DNA of 64,000 bases from Streptomyces gardneri (GTDB taxonomy: Bacteria; Actinomycetota; Actinomycetes; Streptomycetales; Streptomycetaceae): positions 62,001-126,000 of the forward strand of contig NZ_BJMN01000006.1 in assembly GCF_006539185.1 (NCBI RefSeq). The letters are read 5' to 3'. Below are positions 39,926 to 52,373 of the stretch, piece by piece. A program made the position numbers and the translations under genes. The notes under the pieces were generated by a model. That model did no database searches, had not been told where the DNA came from, and saw only the letters and a program-made list of their open reading frames with translations. Positions within the stretch are counted from its first letter, which is position 1. The number at the start of each line of letters is the position of its first letter.

Positions 39926-41209
39926 GTGCGCACTCGAAGCACTGTTGACCGTCGGAGCATGCTGAAGGTCGCCGGCGGCTCCCTTGCGGCCCTCGGCCTG
40001 ACCGCGGCGGGCTGTGGCACCGGCTCGGGCTCCGGAGACGGCACCGTCACGATCCGGTACAGCTGGTGGGGCTCGGAGGACCGGGCCAAGCGGATCAACC
40101 AGTCGATCGCGCTCTTCGAGAAGAAGTTCCCGAAGATCAAGATCAAGACCGACTTCCAGCCCTACGCCGACTTCTGGAAGAAGTTCAACACCCAGGCGTC
40201 CGGCGGCAACGCGCCGGACGTCTTCCAGAACGCCATCGGCTTCCTCCGCAAGTACGACGCGAAGAACGTCCTCCTCGACCTGCGTGAGCAGGCCGGGGCG
40301 GGGAACCTCCGCCTCGACGGCTTCCGGGCCGGCCTGGAGAAGTTCGGCGAGGTCGACGGCAAGCTGCTCGGCGTCCCCGTCGGCAGCAACTCGATGGCCC
40401 TCGTCGTCGACCAGGCCGTCTTCACCAAGGCCGGCGTCACCCCGAAGCCCGGCTGGACCTGGGACGAGTACCACGCGGCCCTCACCAAGATCCAGCAGAC
40501 CCAGGGCAGGGCCGGCGACGCGGGCCCGTACGGGATCATGTACCTGTACGACCTCTACCTGCGCCAGCAGGGCAAGGCCTTCTTCACCACCTCCGGCCTG
40601 GGCTTCACCGAGGCGGACCTGACGGACTGGTGGACCAAGGCCGCGGCGCGGGTGAAGTCCGGCATCTACGCCGACCCGAAGAAGACCATCCCGGCCAAGC
40701 CCAAGTCGGCGGTCACCGCCGAACTCGCCGGCTGCGAGTTCACCTGGGACAACTTCGCCGTCCGCTACACCGCCGAGGGCAAGAGCCGGTACGGCCTCGC
40801 CCCCATCCCCACCACGGACGGCCGCAAGACCGGCCAGTACCTCGGCTCCCTCATGCTCAGCGCCTCCAAGCGCACCAAGCACCCCAAGGAAGCCGCCCAG
40901 TTCATCGACTTCATGGTCCACGACCCCGAGGTCGGGAAGATCATGGGATACGACCGGGGCGTCCCGGCCACCGACGCCCAGTACCAGGCGTACGTGCCGA
41001 CCGACGAGGTCGGCAAGCAGATCGCCGCGTACGAGAAGCAGCTCGTCGAGTCCCGCGTCCTGGAGCCGATCACCCCGCACCCGGCCGGCGCCGACGTCTG
41101 CGAGGCCGCGTTCATGCGGCTCGCCGAGGAGATGTCCCTGGGCGAGCGACCGGTCGCGGACGCGGTGAAGCAGTACTTCACCGAGGCGAAGACGGCGCTC
41201 TCCTCCTGA
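39926..41209 (+). CDS. Sugar-binding lipoprotein of ABC importer
   Basis: 427 residues, GTG 39926 after GGAGGA. The N-terminus has a twin-Arg motif DRRSMLKVAGG and lipobox TAAGC at about residue 31, so it is exported folded or by Sec and lipidated. The mature part is a family-1 solute-binding protein (IRYSWWGSEDRAKRINQSI). With the two permeases that follow by TGATG and ATGA overlaps it forms an importer, probably for arabinose oligomers given GH51 upstream. The ligand is inferred from context only. Confidence 0.9.
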   Translation: MRTRSTVDRRSMLKVAGGSLAALGLTAAGCGTGSGSGDGTVTIRYSWWGSEDRAKRINQSIALFEKKFPKIKIKTDFQPYADFWKKFNTQASGGNAPDVFQNAIGFLRKYDAKNVLLDLREQAGAGNLRLDGFRAGLEKFGEVDGKLLGVPVGSNSMALVVDQAVFTKAGVTPKPGWTWDEYHAALTKIQQTQGRAGDAGPYGIMYLYDLYLRQQGKAFFTTSGLGFTEADLTDWWTKAAARVKSGIYADPKKTIPAKPKSAVTAELAGCEFTWDNFAVRYTAEGKSRYGLAPIPTTDGRKTGQYLGSLMLSASKRTKHPKEAAQFIDFMVHDPEVGKIMGYDRGVPATDAQYQAYVPTDEVGKQIAAYEKQLVESRVLEPITPHPAGADVCEAAFMRLAEEMSLGERPVADAVKQYFTEAKTALSS

Positions 41210-42243
41210 TGGACGCCGCCGTGACCTCCGCACCGACCCCCACGCCGCACCCCGTGCCGGCGACCGGCCCGGACGGGAGGACCGCACCCGCGGACCCCCC
41301 GTCCGGCGCAGGGCGACCGCCCCGGGCGGCGGGCCGCACGCCCCGCCCCCACCGGGCCCGCCGCGAGAACCTCGCGGGCTACCTCTTCATGTCCCCCTGG
41401 ATCGCGGGCTTCCTCCTGCTCACCGCCGGTCCCATGGTCGCCTCGCTCTACTTCGCCTTCACCGACTACAACCTCTTCGACGCCCCGCAGTGGATCGGCC
41501 TCGACAACTTCACGGAGATGTTCGGCGACCCCCGCTGGCGCACCTCGGTCGAGATCACCGGCTGGTACGTGGTGATCGGCACCCCGCTGAAACTGGCCGC
41601 GGCGCTCGGCGTCGCCCTGCTGCTCAACCAGAGCCGGCGCGGACAGGGCTTCTACCGGGCCGCGTTCTACGCGCCCTCGCTCATCGGGGCCAGCGTCTCC
41701 ATCGCCATCGTCTGGCGCGCGATCTTCTCCGACGGCGCCGCCGTCGACCGCGCCCAGCAGGTCTTCGGCATGGACGCCGGAGGCTGGATCGGCGACCCCG
41801 ACCGCATCATCTACGCCCTGGTCGCCCTGACCGTCTGGCAGTTCGGCGCCCCCATGGTCATCTTCCTGGCCGGACTCAAGCAGGTGCCCAGGGAGTTGTA
41901 CGAGGCGGCGCAGGTCGACGGGGCGAGCCCGTGGCGGAGGTTCTGGCACATCACCCTGCCGATGATCTCCCCGGTGCTCTTCTTCAACGTCCTCCTGGAG
42001 ACCATCCACTCCTTCCAGATCTTCGGCTCCGCCTACATCATCGGCAGCCAGGGCAACGCCTGCGGGCCGGCCGACGGCACGCTCGTCTACACCTGCTACC
42101 TCTACATCCAGGGCTTCGAGAACAGCCGGATGGGTCTCGCCTCGGCGATGGCCTGGATGCTGCTGCTCGCCGTCGGCCTGGTCACCGCGGTGCTGTTCTG
42201 GTCCCAGCGGCGCTGGGTGCACTACGAGGAGGGGGCCCGATGA
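41209..42243 (+). CDS. Sugar ABC transporter permease 1
   Basis: 344 residues. A 55-residue Pro-rich start is followed by six spans (first YLFMSPWIAGFLLLTAGPMVA). The EAA loop YEAAQVDGASPWRRFWHITLPMISP is present. Start ATG 41209 overlaps the binding-protein stop by one base. Confidence 0.92.
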   Translation: MDAAVTSAPTPTPHPVPATGPDGRTAPADPPSGAGRPPRAAGRTPRPHRARRENLAGYLFMSPWIAGFLLLTAGPMVASLYFAFTDYNLFDAPQWIGLDNFTEMFGDPRWRTSVEITGWYVVIGTPLKLAAALGVALLLNQSRRGQGFYRAAFYAPSLIGASVSIAIVWRAIFSDGAAVDRAQQVFGMDAGGWIGDPDRIIYALVALTVWQFGAPMVIFLAGLKQVPRELYEAAQVDGASPWRRFWHITLPMISPVLFFNVLLETIHSFQIFGSAYIIGSQGNACGPADGTLVYTCYLYIQGFENSRMGLASAMAWMLLLAVGLVTAVLFWSQRRWVHYEEGAR

Positions 42244-43112
42244 GCCTCGCCACACGTACGACCGGGGGCGCCGCGAAGGCCCGCACGGCGGGTTCGATCG
42301 CCTGGCACCTCGGATCCCTGGCCGTGCTCGCCGTCATCCTCTACCCCGTGGTGTGGGTGATCGGCGGCTCCTTCAAACCGAACGACGAGATCGTCGGCAG
42401 CCTGACCCTCTTCCCCGCCGACCCCCTCACCGACAACTACCGGCGGCTCGCCGACGGCATCGCCGACATCCCCATCTCCACGTTCTTCGGCAACTCCCTC
42501 TTCCTGGCGGTCGGTTCGGTGGTGGGCGTGCTGATCTCCAGCTCGCTCTCCGCGTACGCCTTCGCCAAGATCGGCTTCGCCGGCCGCGGAGTGCTCTTCA
42601 CCCTGATGATCGGCACGCTGCTCCTGCCGTACCACGTGCTGCTCATCCCGCAGTACGTGCTCTTCCAGAAGCTCGAACTGATCAACACCTACACACCGTT
42701 GCTGCTCGGCAAGTACCTGGCGACGGACGCCTTCTTCGTCTTCCTGATGCTCCAGTTCATGCGCGGGCTGCCGAAGGAGCTCGACGAGGCCGCCCGCCTC
42801 GACGGCTGCGGGCACCTGCGGACGTACTGGTCGATCGTGCTGCCGCTGTGCCGGCCGGCCCTCATCACCAGCGCGATCTTCACGTTCATCAACGCGTGGA
42901 ACGACTTCATGGGTCCGCTGATCTACCTCAACGAACCCGAGAAGTACACGGTCTCGCTCGGTCTGAAGATGTTCGTCGACCAGGACGGCGTCGCCAACTA
43001 CGGAGGCATGATCGCGATGTCGCTGGTGGCGCTGCTCCCGGTGGTCGCCTTCTTCCTCGCCTTCCAGCGGTACCTCATCGACGGCATGGCCACGTCGGGC
43101 CTCAAGGGATGA
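42240..43112 (+). CDS. Sugar ABC transporter permease 2
   Basis: 290 residues, six spans; EAA loop DEAARLDGCGHLRTYWSIVLPLCRPA. ATG 42240 overlaps the first permease as ATGA. No ATPase gene follows, so a shared ATPase elsewhere is expected. Confidence 0.92.
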   Translation: MSLATRTTGGAAKARTAGSIAWHLGSLAVLAVILYPVVWVIGGSFKPNDEIVGSLTLFPADPLTDNYRRLADGIADIPISTFFGNSLFLAVGSVVGVLISSSLSAYAFAKIGFAGRGVLFTLMIGTLLLPYHVLLIPQYVLFQKLELINTYTPLLLGKYLATDAFFVFLMLQFMRGLPKELDEAARLDGCGHLRTYWSIVLPLCRPALITSAIFTFINAWNDFMGPLIYLNEPEKYTVSLGLKMFVDQDGVANYGGMIAMSLVALLPVVAFFLAFQRYLIDGMATSGLKG

Positions 43113-43693
43113 GCGCGCGTCCGCGGGGCCGGTTCCTGGCGGGATTCGGGGTCTTCGCCGAGTGCCTGCTTGTGGGGGTGTGGATCGCCGTCGCCGCGCT
43201 GCCCCTGGTGACGCTGCCGGCGGCGCTCGCCGCCGGTGCGGCGCACCTGCGGCGCTGGACCGGTGACGAGCAGGCCGGCCTGCGGTTCTTCGCGACCGAC
43301 CTCCGCGCCGCCCTCCGGGGCGGGGGCTGGTCGGCGGGGATCGCCTACGGGGCCGCCCTCGCCCTGGTGGCCGCCGACCTCGCTCTCGTACGGGCGCTGC
43401 CGGTGCCCGGCGGGCGCGCGACCGGGGCCCTCGCGATCCTGGCGGCGCTCTGGCTGACGGTCACCGTCCTGCGGGCGGCCACGGCCTGGCGCCCGGACCT
43501 GCGGTGGCGGGCCCTCCTCGGCCCGGCGGCCCGCCGGGCGCTGCGCGACCCCGCGGGCTCCTTCCTCGTGGTCTGCGGCCTGGCGGTGATCGCCGCCTCG
43601 GCCTGGTTCTCCGCCCCTCTGGCCCTGCCGGCCCTCGGCATCCTCGTCGCCGCCACGGTGGCGGCCGAACACCGCGGAACCGTGCCGCGCTGA
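43109..43693 (+). CDS. DUF624-like membrane protein
   Basis: 194 residues with four or five hydrophobic segments and the pattern of YesL/DUF624 proteins that commonly end sugar-importer operons. ATG 43109 overlaps the permease stop as ATGA. Function in transport is not established. Confidence 0.65.
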   Translation: MSARPRGRFLAGFGVFAECLLVGVWIAVAALPLVTLPAALAAGAAHLRRWTGDEQAGLRFFATDLRAALRGGGWSAGIAYGAALALVAADLALVRALPVPGGRATGALAILAALWLTVTVLRAATAWRPDLRWRALLGPAARRALRDPAGSFLVVCGLAVIAASAWFSAPLALPALGILVAATVAAEHRGTVPR

Positions 43694-43752
43694 CCCACAC
43701 TCCCGGGGCCACGGCCACTCCCGGCCGCGCCGAACCCGCCGTTGTGGGCTGT

Positions 43753-43969
43753 CGTTCCGCTGGGGCTGGGGGTCCCCCCCCTCTGGGGGAGGGTGGGCAC
43801 AACGGGACGGCGCCCTTGCCGGCGCCAGAGGCTTCCGCGCCTTGACCCGCACCCGGTGCGCGGCTCGCTGATGGTGCGGGCCGGTACAGGGGGCGGAGGC
43901 GCCCGCGAAGGGCGCCGTCCCGTGTGCCCACCCTCCCCCAGAGGGGGGACCCCCAGCCCCAGCGGGACG
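43753..43969. repeat. Long inverted repeat, arms of about 63 bp
   Basis: The arm at 43753-43817 and the arm at 43908-43969 are nearly perfect complements (core GCTGGGGCTGGGGGTCCCCC, then GAGGGTGGGCAC and GGGACGGCGCCCTT), around a 90-base loop. Few changes separate the arms, suggesting recent origin or selection. Confidence 0.85.
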
Positions 43970-43985
43970 AATGCCCACACGGGGG

Positions 43986-44163
43986 GTGGGCGGGCCCGGG
44001 TGCCCCGTGCTCGCACGGGGGTGGCCCGGGTTCCCCCCGGTGCGAGCACGGAGGCGACCCGGAAAGCCCCCGCCATACGGAGGTGACCCGGACAGCCCCC
44101 GCCGCACGGTGTGGGCGGGCCCCGGTGCCCCGTGCCCACACGGGGGTGGCCCGGGGTGCCCCC
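43986..44163. repeat. 53-bp and 25-bp direct repeats
   Basis: The 53-bp unit beginning GTGGGCGGGCCCGGGTGCCC occurs at 43986-44038 and 44111-44163 with a few changes. Between them a 25-bp unit GGAGG(C/T)GACCCGGA(A/C)AGCCC... occurs at 44050-44074 and 44079-44103. Confidence 0.8.
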
Positions 44164-44265
44164 AAGCACGCCGCCCCGTGGCGCCATGGCCGCGCCGACC
44201 GAGGCGGCCCCCCGTAACCCGCTTCCGCAGGCATGCCGTCACGCATGCCCCTGAAAGGAGATTCC

Positions 44266-46998
44266 GTGTCCTCCCTACCTCGTCGCTCCCTCCTCAAGGC
44301 CGCCGCCGTCGCCGGTGCCGCCGCGCAGTTCAGTTGGGTTCTCGGGCGCGGAGGCGCCCAGGCCGCCGTGTCCGCCGAGACGCCGGCGGCCGACCGGCCC
44401 TCCACCGTGAGCTGGCTGGAGCCCGGTGGGCTCGGGGCCGCCGCCGGGTCGACCTTCGGGGCCGCCTGGCCCCAGGGCGTCCACCCCGGCGACCAGGCCT
44501 TCGCGCTCACCACCGCCGACGGCGCCGACGTCCCCGTGCAGACCTGGACCACCGCCCGCTGGCCCGACGGTTCCCTCAAGTGGACCGCGCACGCCGTCGG
44601 GCCCGAGGCCGCCGGGGCCGAGCGTTTCACCCTCGCCCCCGGGACCCCCGCCACCGCCGCGAAGACCGTCTCCGTCACCGAGACGGGGCGCAGGATCACC
44701 GTCGACACCGGCACGGTCCGCGCCGTCATCTGGAAGGACGGCGGGAAGCTCGTCGAATCCGTCACCCGCGACGGAGTGAAGATCGCCACCGACGGGCGGC
44801 TTGTCCTGCTCCGGCAGAGCGACCTCGACGACGGCGATCAGGGCAACGAGAAGTGGGAGCGGTTCGACGGGGAGATCTCCGGAGCCGTCGTCGAACAGAG
44901 CGGTCCCGTACGGGCCGTCGTTCGGATCGACGGCAAGCACCGCAAGGGGAGCCGCAGTTGGCTGCCATTCTCCGTGCGTCTCTACTTCTACGCGGGCTCC
45001 GAGTCCTTCCGGATGGTCCACACCATCACCTACGACGGCGACCAGAACAAGGACTTCGTCCGCGGCCTCGGCGTCCGCTTCACCGTCCCCATGCGTGATG
45101 CCGCCTACGACCGGCACGTCCGCATCGCCGGCGAGGGCGCGGGCTTCCTCACCGAGGCCGTCCAGGGCATCACCGGCCTGCGCCGCGACCCCGGCGCGGC
45201 CGTCCGCACGGCCCAGGTCAAGGGCGAGAAGCTGCCCGACCCCGCCACCTGGGACCAGCGCGTCACGACCCGGATGCAGTACGTCCCCACCTGGGGCGAC
45301 TACACCCTCTCCCAGCTCTCCGCCGACGGCTTCGCCCTGCGCAAGCGCACCAAGGCCGGCCACGGCTGGATCCCGGCCGGCGGCGGCCGCCGCGCGAACG
45401 GCTTCGGCTACGTCGGCGGCGTGACCGGCGGACTCTCCTTCGGCCTGCGGGACTTCTGGCAGAAGCACCCGGCCCAGCTCGACATCCGGGGCGCCGCCGG
45501 CGACGAGGCCGAGGTCACCCTCTGGCTCTGGTCGCCCGAGGCCCAGCCCATGGACCTGCGCTTCTACCACGACGGTATGGGCCAGGACGCCTTCCCCGAG
45601 CAGCTCGAAGGCCTCAACATCACCTACGAGGACTACGAGCCCGGCTTCGGCACCCCGTACGGCATCGCCCGCACCAGCGAGCTGATGTTCTGGGCCAACG
45701 CCGCCACCCCCGCCGCCGAGACCCTCGTCGCCCAGTCCGCCGCCGTCAGCACCCCGCCGCAGCTCGCCGTCGCCCCCGAAGACCTCGTCCGCGCCCGGGT
45801 GTTCGGCGGACTCTTCTCGCCCGTCGACCGCTCCACCCCCGCCAAGGCGAAGATCGAGGACCACCTCGACTACCTCTTCACCTACTACAAGGACCAGGCG
45901 GAGCAGCGCCGTTGGTACGGCTTCTGGGACTACGGCGACATCATGCACACCTACGACGAGGACCGGCACCAGTGGCGGTACGACGTCGGCGGCTACGCCT
46001 GGGACAACTCCGAGCTCTCGCCCGACCTGTGGCTCTGGTACGCCTACCTGCGCTCCGGCCGCGCCGACGTCTTCCGGTTCGCCGAGGCCATGACCCGCCA
46101 CACCGGCGAGGTCGACGTCTACCACATCGGCCAGTGGGCCGGGCTCGGCACCCGCCACGGCGTCCAGCACTTCGCCTGCAGCGCCAAGCAGCAGCGCATC
46201 TCCACCGCCGTGTACCGGCGCCCGTACTACTTCCTCACCGCCGACGAACGCGTCGGCGACCTCATGCACGACCTCGTCGACTCCGACGAGACCTTCCTCG
46301 TCCTCGACCCCATCCGCAAGATCCGCACCGAGCCGTACACGCCCGACCGCCACGCCCTCTCCATCGGTTTCGGCACCGACTGGAGCGGCCTCGCCGCCGC
46401 CTGGCTCACCGAGTGGGAGCGCGGCGGCCCCAAGGCCGCCAAGGCCGAGGCCCGGCTGCGCTCCACCATGGAGACCATCGCCGCCCAGCCCAACGGCTTC
46501 GTCCAGGGCGCCGGTCTCTACGACCTCGACACCGGCCGCTTCGCCGTCGCGACCGAACCCGTCGTCGGCGTCTCCCACCTCTCCGCCATGTTCGGCCTCG
46601 TCGAGATGTGCGCCGAACTCATCGACCTCGTCGACATGCCGCAGTTCAAGGCCGCCTGGCTCGACTACTGCCGTTACTTCAACGCCTCCAAGACCGAACA
46701 GGCCGCCCGCTACGGCAAGAACTTCGGCACCCTCCTCCTCTTCCAGGGCCACTCGCGCCAGGACGCCTACGCCGCCGCCCAGTTGAACGACACCAAGCTC
46801 GCGCAGCGCGCCTGGGCCAAGTTCGACAAGAGCGACGGCTACACGGCGGCCATGGTCTGGGACAAGACACCCGTCCAGGGCTCCGCCGCCCTCGAACCCG
46901 GCTACGAGCACCTGTGGATCAGCACCAACACCACCGCCCTGTACGGCCTGGCCGCCATCCAGAACCTCGCCCTCGTCGGCGACCACCTCCCCGCCTGA
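44266..46998 (+). CDS. Secreted exo-rhamnogalacturonan lyase family (PL26/YetA-like)
   Basis: 910 residues from GTG 44266 (AAGGAG seven bases before); an earlier ATG at 44233 has no such site. A Tat signal RRSLLKAAAVAGAAA opens it. SWLEPGGLGAAAGSTFGAAWPQGVHP and TWTTARWPDGSLKWTA match the N-terminal barrel of PcRGLX/YetA proteins; a beta sandwich and an alpha/alpha toroid (about 490-900, WYGFWDYGDIMHTYDEDRHQWRYDVGGYAWDN region) follow. It should remove disaccharides from rhamnogalacturonan-I ends. It is 17 bp upstream of a CE12 esterase. Confidence 0.82.
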   Translation: MSSLPRRSLLKAAAVAGAAAQFSWVLGRGGAQAAVSAETPAADRPSTVSWLEPGGLGAAAGSTFGAAWPQGVHPGDQAFALTTADGADVPVQTWTTARWPDGSLKWTAHAVGPEAAGAERFTLAPGTPATAAKTVSVTETGRRITVDTGTVRAVIWKDGGKLVESVTRDGVKIATDGRLVLLRQSDLDDGDQGNEKWERFDGEISGAVVEQSGPVRAVVRIDGKHRKGSRSWLPFSVRLYFYAGSESFRMVHTITYDGDQNKDFVRGLGVRFTVPMRDAAYDRHVRIAGEGAGFLTEAVQGITGLRRDPGAAVRTAQVKGEKLPDPATWDQRVTTRMQYVPTWGDYTLSQLSADGFALRKRTKAGHGWIPAGGGRRANGFGYVGGVTGGLSFGLRDFWQKHPAQLDIRGAAGDEAEVTLWLWSPEAQPMDLRFYHDGMGQDAFPEQLEGLNITYEDYEPGFGTPYGIARTSELMFWANAATPAAETLVAQSAAVSTPPQLAVAPEDLVRARVFGGLFSPVDRSTPAKAKIEDHLDYLFTYYKDQAEQRRWYGFWDYGDIMHTYDEDRHQWRYDVGGYAWDNSELSPDLWLWYAYLRSGRADVFRFAEAMTRHTGEVDVYHIGQWAGLGTRHGVQHFACSAKQQRISTAVYRRPYYFLTADERVGDLMHDLVDSDETFLVLDPIRKIRTEPYTPDRHALSIGFGTDWSGLAAAWLTEWERGGPKAAKAEARLRSTMETIAAQPNGFVQGAGLYDLDTGRFAVATEPVVGVSHLSAMFGLVEMCAELIDLVDMPQFKAAWLDYCRYFNASKTEQAARYGKNFGTLLLFQGHSRQDAYAAAQLNDTKLAQRAWAKFDKSDGYTAAMVWDKTPVQGSAALEPGYEHLWISTNTTALYGLAAIQNLALVGDHLPA

Positions 46999-47015
46999 GA
47001 CCCGAGAGGACCACC

Positions 47016-48065
47016 ATGCGAAGGACCGCGCTCCTCGCCGCCGCCGCGACCCTCCTCGGGTCGCTCGCCGCCGCCCCCACAGCCCACGCCGACGGCCCGT
47101 ACGGCCAGGGCCTCGACCACTGCGCCGCCACCGCGACCGGCGCGCTCGCCTGCCACTTCGACGTCGCCCCCGGCACGTACGACGTCACCGTCACCCTCGG
47201 CGGCGAGACCGCCGGCTCCACCGCCGTCACCGGCGAGACCCGGCGCGCCCTGCTCGCCGAGACCGCCACCGCGGCGGGGCGGACCGTCCGGCGCTCGTTC
47301 ACGGTCGACGTCCGCGAACCGGAGGGCGAGCCCACCGGGCCCGCCGGCAGCCCCGGCCTCGACCTGGTCCTCGGCGGCGCCGCCCCGCGCGTCACCGCGC
47401 TCCGGGTCACCCCCGCCCCCGCCGCCCGGCGCCTCTTCCTCGTGGGCGACTCCACCGTCTGCGACCAGCCGGGCGACCCGTACACCGGCTGGGGGCAGCG
47501 GCTCCCCGTCCACCTGGGGCGCGGGATCGCCGTCGCCAACCACGCCGACTCCGGCGAGAGCACCGTCACCTTCCTGGCGAACCCGGCGCTCTTCGACACG
47601 GTCGAGGCGGCGATCCGCCCCGGCGACCCCGTCCTGATCCAGCTCGCCCACAACGACAAGCAGACCGACGCGGCCACCTACCGCGCCAATCTGACCAGCC
47701 TGGTCGAGCGGGTACGGGCCCGGGGCGGCGAACCCGTCCTGGTCACCCCGATCGTCCGCCGCTGGTTCAACGCCGACGGCACCCTGGACAACGGCATCGC
47801 GCTGCTCGTCAACGGCCTCGGCGTCGACCACCCGGCCGAGATCCGCGCCCTCGCGGCCTCCCTCGGCACCCCGCTGATCGACCTCACCGCCCTCACGAAG
47901 GCGCGGGTCGAACAGCTGGGGCCCGAGGCCTCCAAGGCGCTCTACCTGACGACCGAGAAGCGGGACAACACCCACACCTCGGTCCGCGGGGCCACGGAGT
48001 ACGCGGCCCTCGTCGCCGCGGAGCTGCGGGCCCGGGACATCCTCCCGGACCGGCTGCTCCGCTGA
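47016..48065 (+). CDS. Secreted rhamnogalacturonan acetylesterase (CE12, SGNH)
   Basis: 349 residues. Signal peptide to about 26; a 110-residue beta-rich N-terminal domain; then an SGNH hydrolase with LVGDSTVCD (nucleophile Ser), IQLAHNDK (Asn) and DNTHTS (Asp/His). Deacetylation would help the PL26 lyase next door. It ends head-on with the beta-galactosidase gene with no bases between the stops. Confidence 0.88.
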   Translation: MRRTALLAAAATLLGSLAAAPTAHADGPYGQGLDHCAATATGALACHFDVAPGTYDVTVTLGGETAGSTAVTGETRRALLAETATAAGRTVRRSFTVDVREPEGEPTGPAGSPGLDLVLGGAAPRVTALRVTPAPAARRLFLVGDSTVCDQPGDPYTGWGQRLPVHLGRGIAVANHADSGESTVTFLANPALFDTVEAAIRPGDPVLIQLAHNDKQTDAATYRANLTSLVERVRARGGEPVLVTPIVRRWFNADGTLDNGIALLVNGLGVDHPAEIRALAASLGTPLIDLTALTKARVEQLGPEASKALYLTTEKRDNTHTSVRGATEYAALVAAELRARDILPDRLLR

Positions 48066-50993
<2,928 letters not shown>

Positions 50994-51004
50994 TCAGTGA
51001 TGCA

Positions 51005-51016
51005 GAAAGCGCTTTC
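51005..51016. promoter_or_regulatory. LacI-type operator before the GH2 gene
   Basis: GAAAGCGCTTTC, a perfect 12-bp palindrome in the 273-bp gap between the divergent beta-galactosidase and LacI genes. The AAGCGCTTTCC core recurs at 39882-39892. Confidence 0.7.
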
Positions 51017-51144
51017 CGTCCGAGATCCATCCCATCGCGCGGGAGACCGGCGCACAACCCCGCGCGGCCACCGGACCCTTGGACTCTTCGCGACCCGCCT
51101 GGACAGCTCGTCGAGCAGCCGCTTAGGGTCGGGAGCCGGATCAA

Positions 51145-51189
51145 CGGGCGGTCGCCCGGAACCATCACCGTCGGGCGGTCGCCCGGAAC
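51145..51189 (+). repeat. Two 18-bp direct repeats, each a small palindrome, before lacI-type gene
   Basis: CGGGCGGTCGCCCGGAAC occurs at 51145-51162 and 51172-51189, 27 bp apart and ending 26 bp before the LacI-family start. Each copy contains CGGGCG-GT-CGCCCG. Confidence 0.8.
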
Positions 51190-51215
51190 ACCGGGAACTG
51201 CCGAGGAGCGCGCAC

Positions 51216-52373
51216 GTGGTCACCCTCGCCGATGTCGCCCGCCACGCCGGGGTGTCGGCCAGCACCGTCAGCTACGTGCTCAGCGGCAAGCGCTCCATAT
51301 CCGCCCCCACGCGCGAGCGGATCCAGCACAGCATCGACGCCCTCGGCTACCGGCCGCACGCCGGCGCCCGCGCGCTCGCCAGCAGCCGGACCGACATCCT
51401 CGCCCTGATGATGCCGCTCCGCACCGGGCTCTACGTGCCGGTGATGATGGAGATCGCGATGGCCGTCACCACCACCGCCCGCTCCCACGGCTACGACGTG
51501 CTGCTGCTCACCGGCGAGGAGGGCCCCGAGGCCGTCCGCCGGGTGGAGGGCAGCGCCATCGCCGACGCCATGATCGTCATGGACGTCGAGCTCGACGACC
51601 CCCGGCTGCCCTGCCTCCGGGAGGCCGAGCGTCCCGCCGTCCTCATCGGGCTCCCCGCCGCGTCCGCCGACACCGTCGACTCCGCCGACTCGACCGTTCT
51701 CGACTGCGTCGACCTCGACTTCGAGGCCGCCGGCGCGCGCTGCGTCGAGCACCTCGCGGGCCTCGGCCACACCGGCATCGCCGTCCTCGGCGAGCCGCCC
51801 GCCGTCTACGCGCGGGGCACCGGCTTCGCCGCCCGCACGCTCACCGGGCTGCGGGCCGCCGCCGAGGCGCACGGCGTCGGGCTGCTCCACCGGCCGGTCG
51901 AGGGCACCTACGCGGCCGTCGCCGCCGCCGTGACCCGTATCTTCGAGGAACGCCCCGGCACCACGGCCCTCGTCGTCCAGAACGAGGCCATCGTCGAACC
52001 GCTGCTCGCGCTCCTGCGCCACCAGGGCCGCGCGGTCCCCGAGGACGTCTCCGTCGCCGCCATCTGCCCCGACCAGGTCGCGGTCCACGCCTCCGTCCCG
52101 CTCACCGCGGTCTCCGTACCCGCCCAGGAGATGGGGCGGCTCGCCGTGGAACGGCTCGTCGCCCGCCTCCGGGGAGAGGCCGCGCGCGGTACGGAACTGA
52201 TCGCGCCCCTACTGACCGAGCGCGCGAGCACGGGGCCGGCGGCGGGCGCCACTCGTGCGGTCGCGGGCACGGGTGCGGGTGCGGGTACGGGTGCGGGCAC
52301 GGCGTCGGGCGCCGAACCGACCGAATCGCAGGTCGCGTCCACCGAGGGCCGTCGTGGTCACGGTGGACGCTGA
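51216..52373 (+). CDS. LacI-family regulator of the galactosidase/importer genes
   Basis: 385 residues from GTG 51216 behind GAGGAG; the open frame extends much further upstream without homology. HTH: TLADVARHAGVSASTVSYVLSGKRSIS; hinge ALGYRPHAGARALAS; then the sugar-sensing domain. The last 45 residues (ATRAVAGTGAGAGTG...) are a low-complexity tail made by a GGTGCG DNA repeat and are not typical. It probably represses the divergent GH2 gene. Confidence 0.88.
   Translation: MVTLADVARHAGVSASTVSYVLSGKRSISAPTRERIQHSIDALGYRPHAGARALASSRTDILALMMPLRTGLYVPVMMEIAMAVTTTARSHGYDVLLLTGEEGPEAVRRVEGSAIADAMIVMDVELDDPRLPCLREAERPAVLIGLPAASADTVDSADSTVLDCVDLDFEAAGARCVEHLAGLGHTGIAVLGEPPAVYARGTGFAARTLTGLRAAAEAHGVGLLHRPVEGTYAAVAAAVTRIFEERPGTTALVVQNEAIVEPLLALLRHQGRAVPEDVSVAAICPDQVAVHASVPLTAVSVPAQEMGRLAVERLVARLRGEAARGTELIAPLLTERASTGPAAGATRAVAGTGAGAGTGAGTASGAEPTESQVASTEGRRGHGGR

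Larger units (their letters stand above)
43694..44265. other. 572-bp repeat-filled intergenic region
   Basis: No conserved gene. It consists of a 62-65 bp inverted repeat, a 53-bp direct repeat and a 25-bp direct repeat, then the ribosome-binding site AAGGAG of the PL26 gene. The inverted repeat may end transcription of the importer operon. Confidence 0.75.

Noticed and set aside
43694..44265. Insertion sequence
   Set aside because: No transposase or its remnant and no target-site duplication could be seen.
44275..46986. 903-residue antisense frame over the PL26 gene
   Set aside because: Low-complexity Val/Gly/Glu-rich shadow with no domain.
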